Assembly (NCBI RefSeq): GCF_006716425.1
Contig: NZ_VFOZ01000001.1
Span: 6,696,001-6,760,000 of the forward strand
DNA from: Actinoallomurus bryophytorum
Lineage (GTDB): Bacteria > Actinomycetota > Actinomycetes > Streptosporangiales > Streptosporangiaceae
Direction of reading: 5' to 3'
Length of the DNA stretch: 64,000 nucleotides
Shown here: piece after piece, positions 8,930 to 17,313 of the stretch
Layout of the letters: every line of letters begins with the position of its first letter
Position numbering within the stretch: the first letter of the stretch is position 1
The notes under the pieces: model-generated
Told to the model about the DNA's origin: nothing
What the model saw: only the letters and a program-made list of their open reading frames with translations
Database searches by the model: none
Program-made: the position numbers and the translations under genes

Positions 8930-9687
8930 CCGCCGTCCTCGACCGCCAGCAGCTCGTGGAGTTCCGCACCGCACCGCGCGACGTCCTCGAGGTGAGACGT
9001 GCGCCCGAGCGTCCGGGGCCGGGGAATGTCGATGTCCATGACCCGGAGGATGCGCCCGGGACGCGGTGTCAGGACCGCCACCCGGTCCGCGAGCAGCACC
9101 GCTTCGGTGATCGAGTGGGTCACGAAGACCGTGGTGGCGCCATGCTCCATGTGAATGCGCTGCAGCTCGATCGCCATCTCCTCGCGGGTGAGCGCGTCCA
9201 GGGCGGAGAACGGCTCGTCCATGAGCATCACCCGGGGCTGCTGGATCAGCGACCGGCACAGCGCGACACGCTGCTGCATGCCGCCCGAGAGCTCATGCGG
9301 CAGCCGCTTCTCGAAGCCGGCCAGGCCGACCGTGTCCAGCAGCCGCAGGGCCTGGTCGCGGTATTCGCCCTTGTCCCAGCCGAACATCTCCACCGGCAGG
9401 AGCACGTTGTCGGCGACCGTGCGCCACGGCAACAGCGCCGGGCTCTGGAACATCAGGGCGACGTCCTGCCGGGGCCGGGTCACCGGCGTGCCGCCGACCG
9501 ATATCCGGCCGGCCGACACGGGGACCAGCCCGGCGACCAGCCGCAGGAGGGTGGACTTGCCGCAGCCTGAGCGTCCCACGAGTGCGATGAACTCTCCCTC
9601 GCGCACCTCGAGGTCGACGCCTCGTAACGCCTCCACGACTCCACGCCTGCTGTGGAAAGTGCGTGACACCCGGCTCATCTGGATCAT
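8926..9687 (-). CDS. ABC transporter ATPase (SsuB/TauB type)
   Basis: A 253-residue nucleotide-binding subunit: Walker A GRSGCGKST (38-46), Q-loop FQSPALLPW, signature LSGGMQQR, Walker B VMLMDEPFSALD and switch His in FVTHSITEA. It belongs with the permease and binding protein coded on the other strand, yet it sits 64 bases after MmgE/PrpD as last gene of the leftward IclR operon. The importer is therefore split between two transcription units. An inverted repeat (9686-9738) covers its translation start; an alternative ATG is at 9678. Confidence 0.9.
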   Translation of the reverse strand: MIQMSRVSRTFHSRRGVVEALRGVDLEVREGEFIALVGRSGCGKSTLLRLVAGLVPVSAGRISVGGTPVTRPRQDVALMFQSPALLPWRTVADNVLLPVEMFGWDKGEYRDQALRLLDTVGLAGFEKRLPHELSGGMQQRVALCRSLIQQPRVMLMDEPFSALDALTREEMAIELQRIHMEHGATTVFVTHSITEAVLLADRVAVLTPRPGRILRVMDIDIPRPRTLGRTSHLEDVARCGAELHELLAVEDGG

Positions 9688-9738
9688 CCGTGGCCGCCCC
9701 TGCCGAGGAGATACTCATCTTCGCGGGCGGCCACGGAT
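9686..9738 (-). promoter_or_regulatory. Stem-loop covering the ATPase start
   Basis: Perfect 14-base arms (9686-9699 and 9725-9738) separated by 25 bases. In the leftward mRNA the 3' arm includes bases of the ATPase start codon and its upstream G-rich stretch. It could attenuate transcription after the MmgE gene or hide the ATPase ribosome site. Confidence 0.45.
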
Positions 9739-9751
9739 CATGCAATGGGCG

Positions 9752-11176
9752 TCAGACGGACTCCGGAGGGCGCGGTCCCGCGACCCGTTCCATCAGGGCG
9801 TGCACGCTGGAGGCGCCGGGGAGGGCGAAGGCCAGCGCCGAGACGTCCCGGGCCTCCTCCTCCGTCAGGACCCGGGACGCGTTGAGGCGGAACTTGGTCG
9901 CCAGCTCGTCGGCCGACAGCGGGTTGCCCGGGCCGCCGCGGTTCACCTCGACCCGCTCCTCGAGCTCGCCGCCGTCGCGGAGCCGTACCCGTAGCACCGC
10001 CGGGAACTGGTGCGGGAAGATCTCGCCGCTGCGGGGGTCGGCCACGCAGCGGACCCGCGCCGCCAGCGCGAGCCGTCGCTCGTCCGCGGCGGCCTCGTCG
10101 GTGAAGTCCTCGTGAAAGACCCCGAGTCCACCGCCGCCCAGCAGCGCGGCCGCCACCGTGTACGGCCCGCTGAACGCCGCGTGGTACCCGGACGCGGGAC
10201 GGGCCTTGTCCTCGGGCGGCTCCGCGATCGTCCGCAGGACGGCACTGGGCGCGCCGAGCTCGATCGCCTCGATGTCGTCCGGGTCCAGGCCCGCGGCGCG
10301 CAGGCGCAGTGCCGCGTCGATGCCGGCGTGGGTGAAGTGGTTGCACGGATAGGGCTTGATGAAGATCCCCGGCAGCTCCCAGGTCTCGCCCAGGCCGTCG
10401 GTGATGGCGTCGGCGTCGTACCGGTCACCGCAGTAGGCCTGCAGGAAGCCGAACCGGCCCTCCAGTACGGTCGGCGGGCCGGTGATCCCGTGCTCGGCCA
10501 TGCTCGCCGCCGCCACGCCCGAGTGGGCGGCCCAACCGCAGTGCACCCGCTTCACCGTGCCGCCGGTGCGGTTGGCCTCGATGATCCCGGCGCCCATGCT
10601 CGCCGCGATGCCGGCCGCGTCGGCGATGCCGCCGGCGTCCAGCCCGTTCAGCATCGCGACGGCGACGGCCGCGCCGATCGTGCCGCAGATGGAGGTGGCG
10701 TGCAGACCGTGCTCGAAGAAGATCGAGTTGCCCAGCTCGCTGTCGTATCCGGCCATGCCCAGCCGGACCGTGACCTCGATCCCGACACCGGCCGCGTCCA
10801 GCATCTCCGCGCCGCTGGAGCCGCGGGCCTCGGCGACCGCGAGCGCGGCCGGGATCACCGACGAGGACGGATGCAGCACCGAGGGCAGGTGGGTGTCGTC
10901 GAAGTCCAGCGAATGCGCCAGAGTGCCGTTGACCAGGGCGGCCGAGGGCGCGGGCAGTTTCAGGCCGCCGCCGACGAGGGTCGACTGGCCCTCGCCGCCC
11001 CACGAGCGGGCCACCGCCGTCGTGGCCTGGCCCGGCCGCTCGGTGGTGGCGGCCAGGCTGTTCCCGAGCAGGTCGAGTACGCGGCGGGCGACGTCGGCGC
11101 GCAGCTCGGGCGCAAGCCCCTGCGCACGGACGTCGGCGGCGAGGGCGGCGATGCGCTGGACGAGCGTGGCGGTCAT
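9752..11176 (-). CDS. MmgE/PrpD family protein
   Basis: A 474-residue soluble enzyme of the MmgE/PrpD superfamily, which includes 2-methylcitrate dehydratase, cis-aconitate decarboxylase and iminodisuccinate epimerase. It has the family HSLDFDDTH segment, HPSSSVIPAALAVAE, the GLHATSICGTIGAA helix and KPYPCNHFTHAGIDA. It starts inside the stop of the cyclase gene (ATGA), so it is coupled to the leftward catabolic operon. Two further full-length paralogues lie in the rightward operon (19847-21184, 26420-27790). Dehydratase, decarboxylase or epimerase activity cannot be told apart by eye. Confidence 0.88.
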   Translation of the reverse strand: MTATLVQRIAALAADVRAQGLAPELRADVARRVLDLLGNSLAATTERPGQATTAVARSWGGEGQSTLVGGGLKLPAPSAALVNGTLAHSLDFDDTHLPSVLHPSSSVIPAALAVAEARGSSGAEMLDAAGVGIEVTVRLGMAGYDSELGNSIFFEHGLHATSICGTIGAAVAVAMLNGLDAGGIADAAGIAASMGAGIIEANRTGGTVKRVHCGWAAHSGVAAASMAEHGITGPPTVLEGRFGFLQAYCGDRYDADAITDGLGETWELPGIFIKPYPCNHFTHAGIDAALRLRAAGLDPDDIEAIELGAPSAVLRTIAEPPEDKARPASGYHAAFSGPYTVAAALLGGGGLGVFHEDFTDEAAADERRLALAARVRCVADPRSGEIFPHQFPAVLRVRLRDGGELEERVEVNRGGPGNPLSADELATKFRLNASRVLTEEEARDVSALAFALPGASSVHALMERVAGPRPPESV

Positions 11177-12012
11177 GCCGACACCGCCGCGACCGGGCGT
11201 ACGGGCGAACCCGTGCCGCCGACGATCGGCAGCGGCGCGAGCATGAAGACGAACTCGGTGAGCCCCTCCGCCGCGGCCTCCTCCAGGTTCAGATGTTCGA
11301 TGATGTAGATCCCGTTCTCCACCAGCAGGACGCGGTGGACCGGCAGCACCCGGTGCCCGGCACCGGCCGGGATCTGCTCGTACGCGGTCGTGTCGGCGCC
11401 GGTCGCGCGCACGCCGATGCCGGCGAGCCAGCGCGCGGCGTCCTCGGTCGCGCCCGGGACCCCGTCCTTCTGGCCGAGGTAGGTCTCGGTGTCCTCGAAG
11501 TTGCGCGCCCAGCCGGTGCGGACCAGCGCCACGTCACCGCGGCGTACCTCGACGCCGGCGCGCCGGGCCGCGGCCTTCAGGTCCTCGGCGGTCACGCCGT
11601 ACCCCGGCGGCAGCACGGGTACCTCGTGCACGGCCGCGACGTCGAGGAGCACCCCGCGGGTGAGCAGCGCGGGCGTCTCCTCGGCGCCACCGGCTGTGAG
11701 CCGCCCGCCCCGCTGTACGTCCTGGACGTCCACGCCGCCGTACAGGTGGCCGTCATGGCTGACGTGCGCGAGCGCGTCGATGTGCGTGCCCACGTGGCCG
11801 CCGGTGACGATGATCTCGTTGGCGGCGGAGCCGCCGTCCGGCCGGACCATGTCGCCATGGCGCCGGATGAGCGTCATGCGGAAGCCGGGGTGGTTGGGGG
11901 AGGACGGCATGCCCGTGAAGAACGGCTGGCCGAGGTCGATGAGTCGTACGCCCGCGGTCACGGCGGCGAGGAGTGGGTCCGGCTCCCTGCCAGGGGTCGT
12001 CGGCGAGCTCAT
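11173..12012 (-). CDS. Cyclase family protein (kynurenine formamidase-like)
   Basis: A metal-dependent hydrolase of 279 residues. The family motif H-x-G-T-H-x-D-x3-H is present as H73, H77, D79 and H83. The family opens N-formyl amides and lactone or cyclic amide bonds. GGGAGGA precedes the ATG at 12012, which overlaps the preceding lyase stop; an upstream in-frame ATG at 12060 lacks a ribosome site. Between a CitE-like lyase and an MmgE/PrpD enzyme, ring opening or amide hydrolysis of an intermediate is a sensible role, but this is inference. Confidence 0.87.
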   Translation of the reverse strand: MSSPTTPGREPDPLLAAVTAGVRLIDLGQPFFTGMPSSPNHPGFRMTLIRRHGDMVRPDGGSAANEIIVTGGHVGTHIDALAHVSHDGHLYGGVDVQDVQRGGRLTAGGAEETPALLTRGVLLDVAAVHEVPVLPPGYGVTAEDLKAAARRAGVEVRRGDVALVRTGWARNFEDTETYLGQKDGVPGATEDAARWLAGIGVRATGADTTAYEQIPAGAGHRVLPVHRVLLVENGIYIIEHLNLEEAAAEGLTEFVFMLAPLPIVGGTGSPVRPVAAVSA

Positions 12013-12851
12013 TCTGCTTCCTCCCGATTGTCGAGTTGTGCGGCGACGGCCAGGGTCCACCGCGCGCCTTCGACGACGGCCGGATCGACGAAGCGCCCGG
12101 AGTGGTCGAGGAACGCGGCCCGGCCGTCCCGCTCCGCCGCGGCCAGCGCGTCGATGAGGTCCCGTGCCGCACGTATCTGCGCCGTGGTCGGGGTGAACAC
12201 CTCGTTCACCACCGGCACCTGCGCCGGATGGATCACCGAACGGCCGAAGAAACCGCCGTCCCGTGCGCGTTCACTGCTGCGGCGCAGGCCGTCGAGGTCG
12301 CCGACATCGGTCCACACGCTCTGCACCGGGGCGGGCAGTCCGGCGGCGCGCGCGGCGAGCACCACGCGGAAGCGGCAGCCGGCCAGCGCGTCCTCGCCGG
12401 CCAGCCGCAGGTCGGCGGCCAGATCGGTCTCGCCGAGCCCGATCCCGCTCACGAGCGGGTGCGCGCGAGCCAGCTCGCCCGCGCGTTCGAGGCCCACCGC
12501 GGACTCCAGGATCAGCTGCATCGGCAGCCCGAGCCGGTAGCCCACCTGCCGTACGACGGCCGGGTCCTCGCACTTGGGCAGCCGTACACCGGACAGCGGC
12601 AGGCCGGCGAGCGCGTCCAGGTCGGCCTCGCCCCACGGCCCGCGTAGGTCGTTGACGCGCACCCACACCGGTTTCGCGGCGTGCTGCCCGGCCACCGAGC
12701 GGACCGTCTCACGCGCCTCGGCCTTGCGGTCCGCGGGTACCGCGTCCTCCAGGTCGATCACGATCACGTCGGCGCCGCCCCTCAGCGCCTTGCCGACGAG
12801 CTCGGGCCGGCTGCCCGGGGCGTACAGCCAGGAGCGCGCGACGCCGGTCAC
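12009..12851 (-). CDS. HpcH/HpaI aldolase / citrate lyase beta-like protein
   Basis: A 280-residue TIM-barrel lyase resembling CitE, malyl-CoA and citramalyl-CoA lyases. It has the N-terminal RSWLYAPGSRPE substrate loop, IDLEDAVP metal-binding segment, LILESAVGL with the second acidic metal ligand, and GGFFGRSVIHPAQV. Mg-dependent cleavage or formation of a C-C bond in a CoA ester is expected. The GTG start overlaps the CoA-transferase stop (GTGA), suggesting the transferase makes its CoA substrate. Confidence 0.88.
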   Translation of the reverse strand: MTGVARSWLYAPGSRPELVGKALRGGADVIVIDLEDAVPADRKAEARETVRSVAGQHAAKPVWVRVNDLRGPWGEADLDALAGLPLSGVRLPKCEDPAVVRQVGYRLGLPMQLILESAVGLERAGELARAHPLVSGIGLGETDLAADLRLAGEDALAGCRFRVVLAARAAGLPAPVQSVWTDVGDLDGLRRSSERARDGGFFGRSVIHPAQVPVVNEVFTPTTAQIRAARDLIDALAAAERDGRAAFLDHSGRFVDPAVVEGARWTLAVAAQLDNREEAE

Positions 12852-14044
12852 ACCTTCCCCTGTTCCCGCAGTCGCGCCAGCTCGGCCTCGTCGACGCCGT
12901 ACCGCGCGAGCACCTCGGCGGTGTGCTGCCCGAGGCTCGGCCCGGCGCTCGTGATCCGGCCGGGGGTGCGCCCGAGCCGGAACAGCACGTTCTGCATGCG
13001 AAGAGGCCCGAGCTCGTCGTCGTCGACGGTCGTGATGCTGTCCAGCGCCGCGAACTGGGGGTCGGCCAGCACATCGCGTACGTCGTAGATCGGGGCGACC
13101 GCGGCCTGCGCCTCCTCGAACGCGGCGACGACCTCGTCGCCCTCGCGCTCGGCGATCCAGACCGCGACGGCCTCGTCGAGCTCGTCGGCATGCTTGGCGC
13201 GTTCCGATCCGGAGGCGAACCAGGGTTCGTCGATGAACTCCGGCCTGCCCACCAGGCGCATCACGCGTTCGGCGATCGACTGGCTGCTGGTCGAGATCGC
13301 CACCCAGCGTCCGTCGCGGGTGCGGTAGGTGTTGCGGGGCGCGTTGTTGGCCGACCGGTTTCCGGTCCGTTCCTGCAGCTCGCCCAGCTGGTCATAGACG
13401 GTGGGCTGCGCGCCCAGCAGCGTCAGGATCGGCTCGATGATGGCGAGATCCACGACCTGTCCGCGACCGGACCTGTCCCGCTCGCGGAGCGCGGTCATCA
13501 CCGCGAACGCCGTGGTGAGCGCCGCGATCCCGTCGGCCAGTCCGAACGGCGGCAGGGTCGGCGGGCCGCCCGGCTCCCCGGTGATCGCCGCGAACCCGCT
13601 CATCGCCTCCGCGAGGGTCCCGAACCCCGGCCGGCTCGCGTACGGCCCGAACTGCCCGAACCCGGTGACCCGGGTGAGCACGACCCCGGGGTTGATCCGG
13701 GAGAGCTCGTCGTAGCCGAGCCCCCACCGTTCGAGCGTGCCAGGGCGGAAGTTCTCGATCACGACGTCGGCGTCGGCGACCATGCGCCGGAAGATCTCCT
13801 GTCCCTCGGGCGAGCCGAGGTAGAGCGTGACGCTCTTCTTGTTGCGCCCGACCACCTTGCCCCACAGCCCGACGCCGTTCTTGCTCGCGCCGTGGCCGCG
13901 TACCGGGTCACCGCGAGGGTGCTCGATCTTGATGACCTCGGCGCCGAAGTCGCCCAGCATGGTCGCGGCCAGCGGGCCGGCGAAGAGCGTCGCCACGTCG
14001 AGCACCCGCAGCCCGGACAGCGCGCCCGCGTCGTCCTCACTCAT
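12848..14044 (-). CDS. CaiB/BaiF family (class III) CoA-transferase
   Basis: A 398-residue acyl-CoA transferase. It has LRVLDVATLFAGPLAATMLGD at the N-terminus, ENFRPGTLERWGLG, and the conserved Asp of FGLADG at residue 171, matching the catalytic Asp of formyl-CoA transferase. Family members move CoA between carboxylic acids without free acyl phosphates. It overlaps the IclR gene by 8 bases and the lyase by 4. It likely activates an organic acid made by the pathway; succinyl-CoA is the usual donor in this family. Confidence 0.9.
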   Translation of the reverse strand: MSEDDAGALSGLRVLDVATLFAGPLAATMLGDFGAEVIKIEHPRGDPVRGHGASKNGVGLWGKVVGRNKKSVTLYLGSPEGQEIFRRMVADADVVIENFRPGTLERWGLGYDELSRINPGVVLTRVTGFGQFGPYASRPGFGTLAEAMSGFAAITGEPGGPPTLPPFGLADGIAALTTAFAVMTALRERDRSGRGQVVDLAIIEPILTLLGAQPTVYDQLGELQERTGNRSANNAPRNTYRTRDGRWVAISTSSQSIAERVMRLVGRPEFIDEPWFASGSERAKHADELDEAVAVWIAEREGDEVVAAFEEAQAAVAPIYDVRDVLADPQFAALDSITTVDDDELGPLRMQNVLFRLGRTPGRITSAGPSLGQHTAEVLARYGVDEAELARLREQGKV

Positions 14045-14849
14045 GACCGGCCCCGATCGCCTGCCACGGATCCGGTTCCGGCAGGCCGCCGCTCCATCCC
14101 AGTGCGCGGGAGACCTGGTCGGCGGCCTCGCGGACCAGCGGGGCGTACTTGTTGCTGGCCCCCTCGTCCACCCGCGCCGCCGGCCCGCAGACCGACAGCG
14201 CGCCGACGACCGCGCCGTCGAAGCCGAAGACCGGGGCGGCCACGGACGCCGCGCCGGGCTGACGTTCGCTGTGCGTGTACGCGTACCCGCTCACGTGGAT
14301 CGCCTCCAGGACGTCGTGCAGCCGGCCCCGGTCGACGATGGTTCGTGGCGTCAGGGCCCCGAGCACGCCCGACACGATCTCCGTACGGTGCGGCTCGCGC
14401 AGGAAGGCGAGGATGCACTGGCTGGAGCTGCCGGCGTGCAGCGGGAACCGGCGGCCGATCTCGACGGTCATCTTGATCTCCTGCCGGCTCTCCACCTGGT
14501 CGAGGTAGACCCGGCCATCGGGGACCAGTGCCGACACGGTGGTCGTCTCGCCGGTCTGCCGCTGCAGTTCGCGGATCACGGGCATGGCCATGCCGCGCAG
14601 GTCCGAATCGCGCAGCGCACGTGCGCCGAGCATGGCCGCGGCCGATCCGAGCCGGTATCCCCGGGTCTCCGGATCGGTGTTGATCAGTCCCCGCGTCAGC
14701 AGCGCCTGCAGGATGCGGTGCACGACCGCTTTGCTCAGGTCGAGTCGCCGGGCGATCTCCGAGACCCCGAGCGACGCCGGTTCGTCGGTGAATGCCAGCA
14801 GCACATCCGCAACCCGGCCGGCGACCTCGGTACCGGACCCCTCGGCCAC
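14037..14849 (-). CDS. IclR-family transcriptional regulator
   Basis: A 270-residue regulator. The winged helix-turn-helix is near residues 10-60 (ASLGVSEIARRLDLSKAVVHRIL), followed by the IclR ligand-sensing domain (HAGSSSQCILAF, PVFGFDGAVVGALSVCGP). The GTG at 14849 is preceded by GGGAGGA; longer in-frame starts would include promoter bases. It heads the leftward operon and is divergent from the Liv importer operon. Two identical-format inverted repeats in the shared promoter (14880-14896, 15011-15029) are the best candidate operators. Confidence 0.9.
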   Translation of the reverse strand: MAEGSGTEVAGRVADVLLAFTDEPASLGVSEIARRLDLSKAVVHRILQALLTRGLINTDPETRGYRLGSAAAMLGARALRDSDLRGMAMPVIRELQRQTGETTTVSALVPDGRVYLDQVESRQEIKMTVEIGRRFPLHAGSSSQCILAFLREPHRTEIVSGVLGALTPRTIVDRGRLHDVLEAIHVSGYAYTHSERQPGAASVAAPVFGFDGAVVGALSVCGPAARVDEGASNKYAPLVREAADQVSRALGWSGGLPEPDPWQAIGAGHE

Positions 14850-14879
14850 GTTGTTCCTCCCACCCCGTGCACGGACGGT

Positions 14880-14896
14880 GTTCCTGTAAGTGGAAC
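14880..14896. promoter_or_regulatory. Candidate IclR operator 1
   Basis: GTTCC-N7-GGAAC, a perfect 5-base inverted repeat, 31 bases upstream of the IclR start. Its arms and spacing recur at 15012-15028 across the divergent promoter. Position suits autoregulation. Confidence 0.5.
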
Positions 14897-14967
14897 GCCA
14901 AGAAATCACACGCCGCTTGGGCTGGTCAAGGCGAATGCACAGTTAGCAAGGGATTTCCGGGAGACCA

Positions 14968-14996
14968 TTGACACTGGATTCCTGCCTGAGCATCAT
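14968..14996 (+). promoter_or_regulatory. Housekeeping-type promoter for Liv operon
   Basis: TTGACA (14968-14973), 17-base spacer, CATCAT (14991-14996, four of six matches to TATAAT). Transcription would begin near 15003, about 55 bases before the binding-protein start, just upstream of operator 2. Confidence 0.5.
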
Positions 14997-15010
14997 TGGC
15001 CACCATCAGT

Positions 15011-15029
15011 CGTTCCGTTAGCAGGAACG
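15011..15029. promoter_or_regulatory. Candidate IclR operator 2
   Basis: CGTTCC-N7-GGAACG with perfect 6-base arms; the core GTTCC-N7-GGAAC matches the repeat at 14880. It lies just downstream of the predicted transcription start, where bound repressor would block the rightward operon. Confidence 0.5.
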
Positions 15030-15056
15030 AGTTGCCAGGACTCCAGGAGCGGGTAG

Positions 15057-16304
15057 ATGAGGAAGATCTGGACCACTGTCGCCCTCGCCTCCGCGGTCTC
15101 GCTCGGCGCTGCGGCATGCGGCGGGACGGCACCGGGAGGCGCGACCGGCGGCAGCGGTGGCGGCAAGACCATCAAGATCGGAACACTCCATCCGCTCAGC
15201 GGAGCCAGCGCGGCCGACGGGAAGCAGCTGGAGAACGGCGCCAAGCTCGCCGTCGAGGCCATCAACGCGGCGGGCGGCATCAAGTCGCTCGGCGGAGCGA
15301 AGCTCGAGATCTCCAGCGGCGACACCCAGGGCAAGCCCGACGTCGGCCAGAGCGAGGCGACCCGGCTGATCCAGGGTGGCGCCGTCGCATTGGTCGGCAC
15401 GTACATGAGCGCGGTCAGCGCCAACGTCTCCGCGGTCGCCGAGCGGAACAAGGTGCCGTTCGTCATGGACGTCACCGGCGACGACGGCGTCCTGAAGCAC
15501 GGCTACAAGTACACCTACCGGATCCAGCCGCCCAACTCCCAGATGGGAACGCAGGGTGCCCAGGATCTGTACGAGATCTCCAAGGCGGCCGGTCACCCCG
15601 TCAAGAAGGTGGCCTACCTGCACGACGACACGGCGTTCGGCACCAGCGTGCTGGCCGCCTTCAAGGCCCAGGCGGCCAAGCTCGGCTTCCAGGTCGGTCC
15701 CGAGATCAGCTACAGCCCGGCGAGCGTGTCGGACCTCACGACCCAGGTCACGCAGGTCAAGGCGTCGGGCGCCGACGTCCTGGCGGTCACCGGCTACTAC
15801 GCCGACAGCGTGCTCGCGGCGAAGGCGGTCGCCTCGGTCAAGCCCAAGCTGAACGCCGTCTTCGGCATCGCCGACGGAGCCTTCGACCAGCCGCAGTTCC
15901 CCGGGGACGCCGGAGCGGCCGGAGCCGGGCTCTACGACACCAACTACCGGCAGGACGCGAACAACCCGCAGGTACAGCAGCTGACAACGCTCTACCAGCA
16001 GCGTTTCAACGACAAGATCCGTACCGAGGCGATGCTCTCCTACGACGCCGTACGCGTCATCGCGGCCGGTCTGGAGAAGGCGGGCAGCAGCGACCGTACG
16101 AAGCTGCGCGACGCGATCTCCGGGCTCTCGCTCGACTCACTGGTGATCGGCAACGGCCCGATCAAGTTCGACGCGACCGGGCAGAACACCGGCTCGCTCC
16201 CGGTCGTGACCCAGGTCCAGGGCGACGCGGCCAAGGTGGTCTACCCGGCCAAGTACGCCGAGGACAAGGTCACGCCGAGCTTCCCGGCCACCGCGGGCAG
16301 CTGA
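15057..16304 (+). CDS. Branched-chain-amino-acid-type ABC solute-binding lipoprotein
   Basis: A 415-residue lipoprotein of the Leu/Ile/Val-binding (periplasmic binding fold I) family. Lipobox LGAAAC puts the lipidated Cys at residue 21, followed by a Gly-rich linker and the HPLSGASAADGKQLENGAKLAVE family start. CAGGAG precedes the ATG. It heads the rightward operon and should deliver substrate to the Liv-type permeases and ATPases that follow. In actinobacteria such systems often carry aromatic or dicarboxylic acids or amides rather than amino acids; the catabolic genes downstream suggest that here. Confidence 0.9.
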   Translation: MRKIWTTVALASAVSLGAAACGGTAPGGATGGSGGGKTIKIGTLHPLSGASAADGKQLENGAKLAVEAINAAGGIKSLGGAKLEISSGDTQGKPDVGQSEATRLIQGGAVALVGTYMSAVSANVSAVAERNKVPFVMDVTGDDGVLKHGYKYTYRIQPPNSQMGTQGAQDLYEISKAAGHPVKKVAYLHDDTAFGTSVLAAFKAQAAKLGFQVGPEISYSPASVSDLTTQVTQVKASGADVLAVTGYYADSVLAAKAVASVKPKLNAVFGIADGAFDQPQFPGDAGAAGAGLYDTNYRQDANNPQVQQLTTLYQQRFNDKIRTEAMLSYDAVRVIAAGLEKAGSSDRTKLRDAISGLSLDSLVIGNGPIKFDATGQNTGSLPVVTQVQGDAAKVVYPAKYAEDKVTPSFPATAGS

Positions 16305-16311
16305 GGCCCCG

Positions 16312-17313
16312 ATGACCATGGCGGAAGCGACGGAGAGCGCGCCGGCCGCCCGCGCGTCGCGGGTCTGGACCAGAGACGTCGCGGTGCGGGCGACGGTCGT
16401 CGTGCTCGTGCTGGCGGCGGCTCTGGTCCTCGCCTACCTGCGCGCGGACAAGCCGGTGATCGTCACCCAGGCGGTCGTCACCGGCATCCTGACGGGCGGT
16501 GTCTACGGCCTGGTGGCCATGGGACTCACGCTCATCTTCGGCGTGCTGGACGTGGTGAACTTCGCCCACGGCGCGTTCCTCGCGCTCGCGCTGTTCATCA
16601 CGTACGGCGTGGTCCAGACGACCGGCGTGCATCCGTATCTCGCACTGCTGATCGCCGTGCCGGTGATGTTCGGCCTCGGCTGGATCGCGCAGTACGCCGT
16701 GCTGAACCGCGCGATGGGCCGGCCGCTGGAGAACCAGCTGCTCATCACGCTCGGCTTCTCCCTGCTCATCGAGAACGGGCTGCTGCTGTTCCTCGGCGGC
16801 AACCCGCACTCGGTCCACTTCCCCGGTAACCGCGGCCTGCCCGTCCTCGGCGCCGTCGCGGACCTGTCCCGGGTCCTGGCGTTCGTGGCGGCCCTGGTGC
16901 TCGCCGGCGTGCTGTACCTGATCCTGCGCCGTACCCGGATCGGCACGGCCATCCGTGCCGTCGCGGCGAACCGGCAGGGTGCCTCGCTCATCGGCGTGGA
17001 CGTCCGCAAGATCTACGCGCTGACTTTCGCGCTGGGCACGGCCTGCGCCGGCGCGGCGGGCACGCTCGTGGCGCCGTTCACCACGATCCAGCCGACGGCC
17101 GGTCAGACGTTCAACATCCTCGCGTTCGTCGTGGTGGTGCTGGGCGGCATGGGCAACGTGCTCGGCGCGCTCGCCGGTGGCCTGCTCATCGGGCTCACCG
17201 AGCAGCTCGGCGGCATCTACCTTCCCGGTCAGAGCCCGCTCCTGCTCGTGTTCATCGTCTTCGTGCTGGTGCTCTTCCTGCGGCCGCAGGGCCTGTTCGG
17301 GAGGAGCTCATGA
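16312..17313 (+). CDS. Liv-type ABC permease (LivH-like)
   Basis: A 333-residue membrane protein with about eight helices, in LivH position. Recognisable segments are GVYGLVAMGLTLIFGVLDVVNFAHG and the late VVVVLGGMGNVLGALAGG loop. It follows the binding-protein gene by 7 bases and overlaps the second permease by ATGA. Forms a heterodimeric channel with the LivM-like protein. Confidence 0.92.
   Translation: MTMAEATESAPAARASRVWTRDVAVRATVVVLVLAAALVLAYLRADKPVIVTQAVVTGILTGGVYGLVAMGLTLIFGVLDVVNFAHGAFLALALFITYGVVQTTGVHPYLALLIAVPVMFGLGWIAQYAVLNRAMGRPLENQLLITLGFSLLIENGLLLFLGGNPHSVHFPGNRGLPVLGAVADLSRVLAFVAALVLAGVLYLILRRTRIGTAIRAVAANRQGASLIGVDVRKIYALTFALGTACAGAAGTLVAPFTTIQPTAGQTFNILAFVVVVLGGMGNVLGALAGGLLIGLTEQLGGIYLPGQSPLLLVFIVFVLVLFLRPQGLFGRSS

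Noticed and set aside
10010-11308. Long open frame on the + strand across MmgE/PrpD
   Set aside because: Composition is Arg/Gly/Val-rich with no family features; it is the antisense shadow of the leftward enzyme, which has clear motifs and coupled starts.
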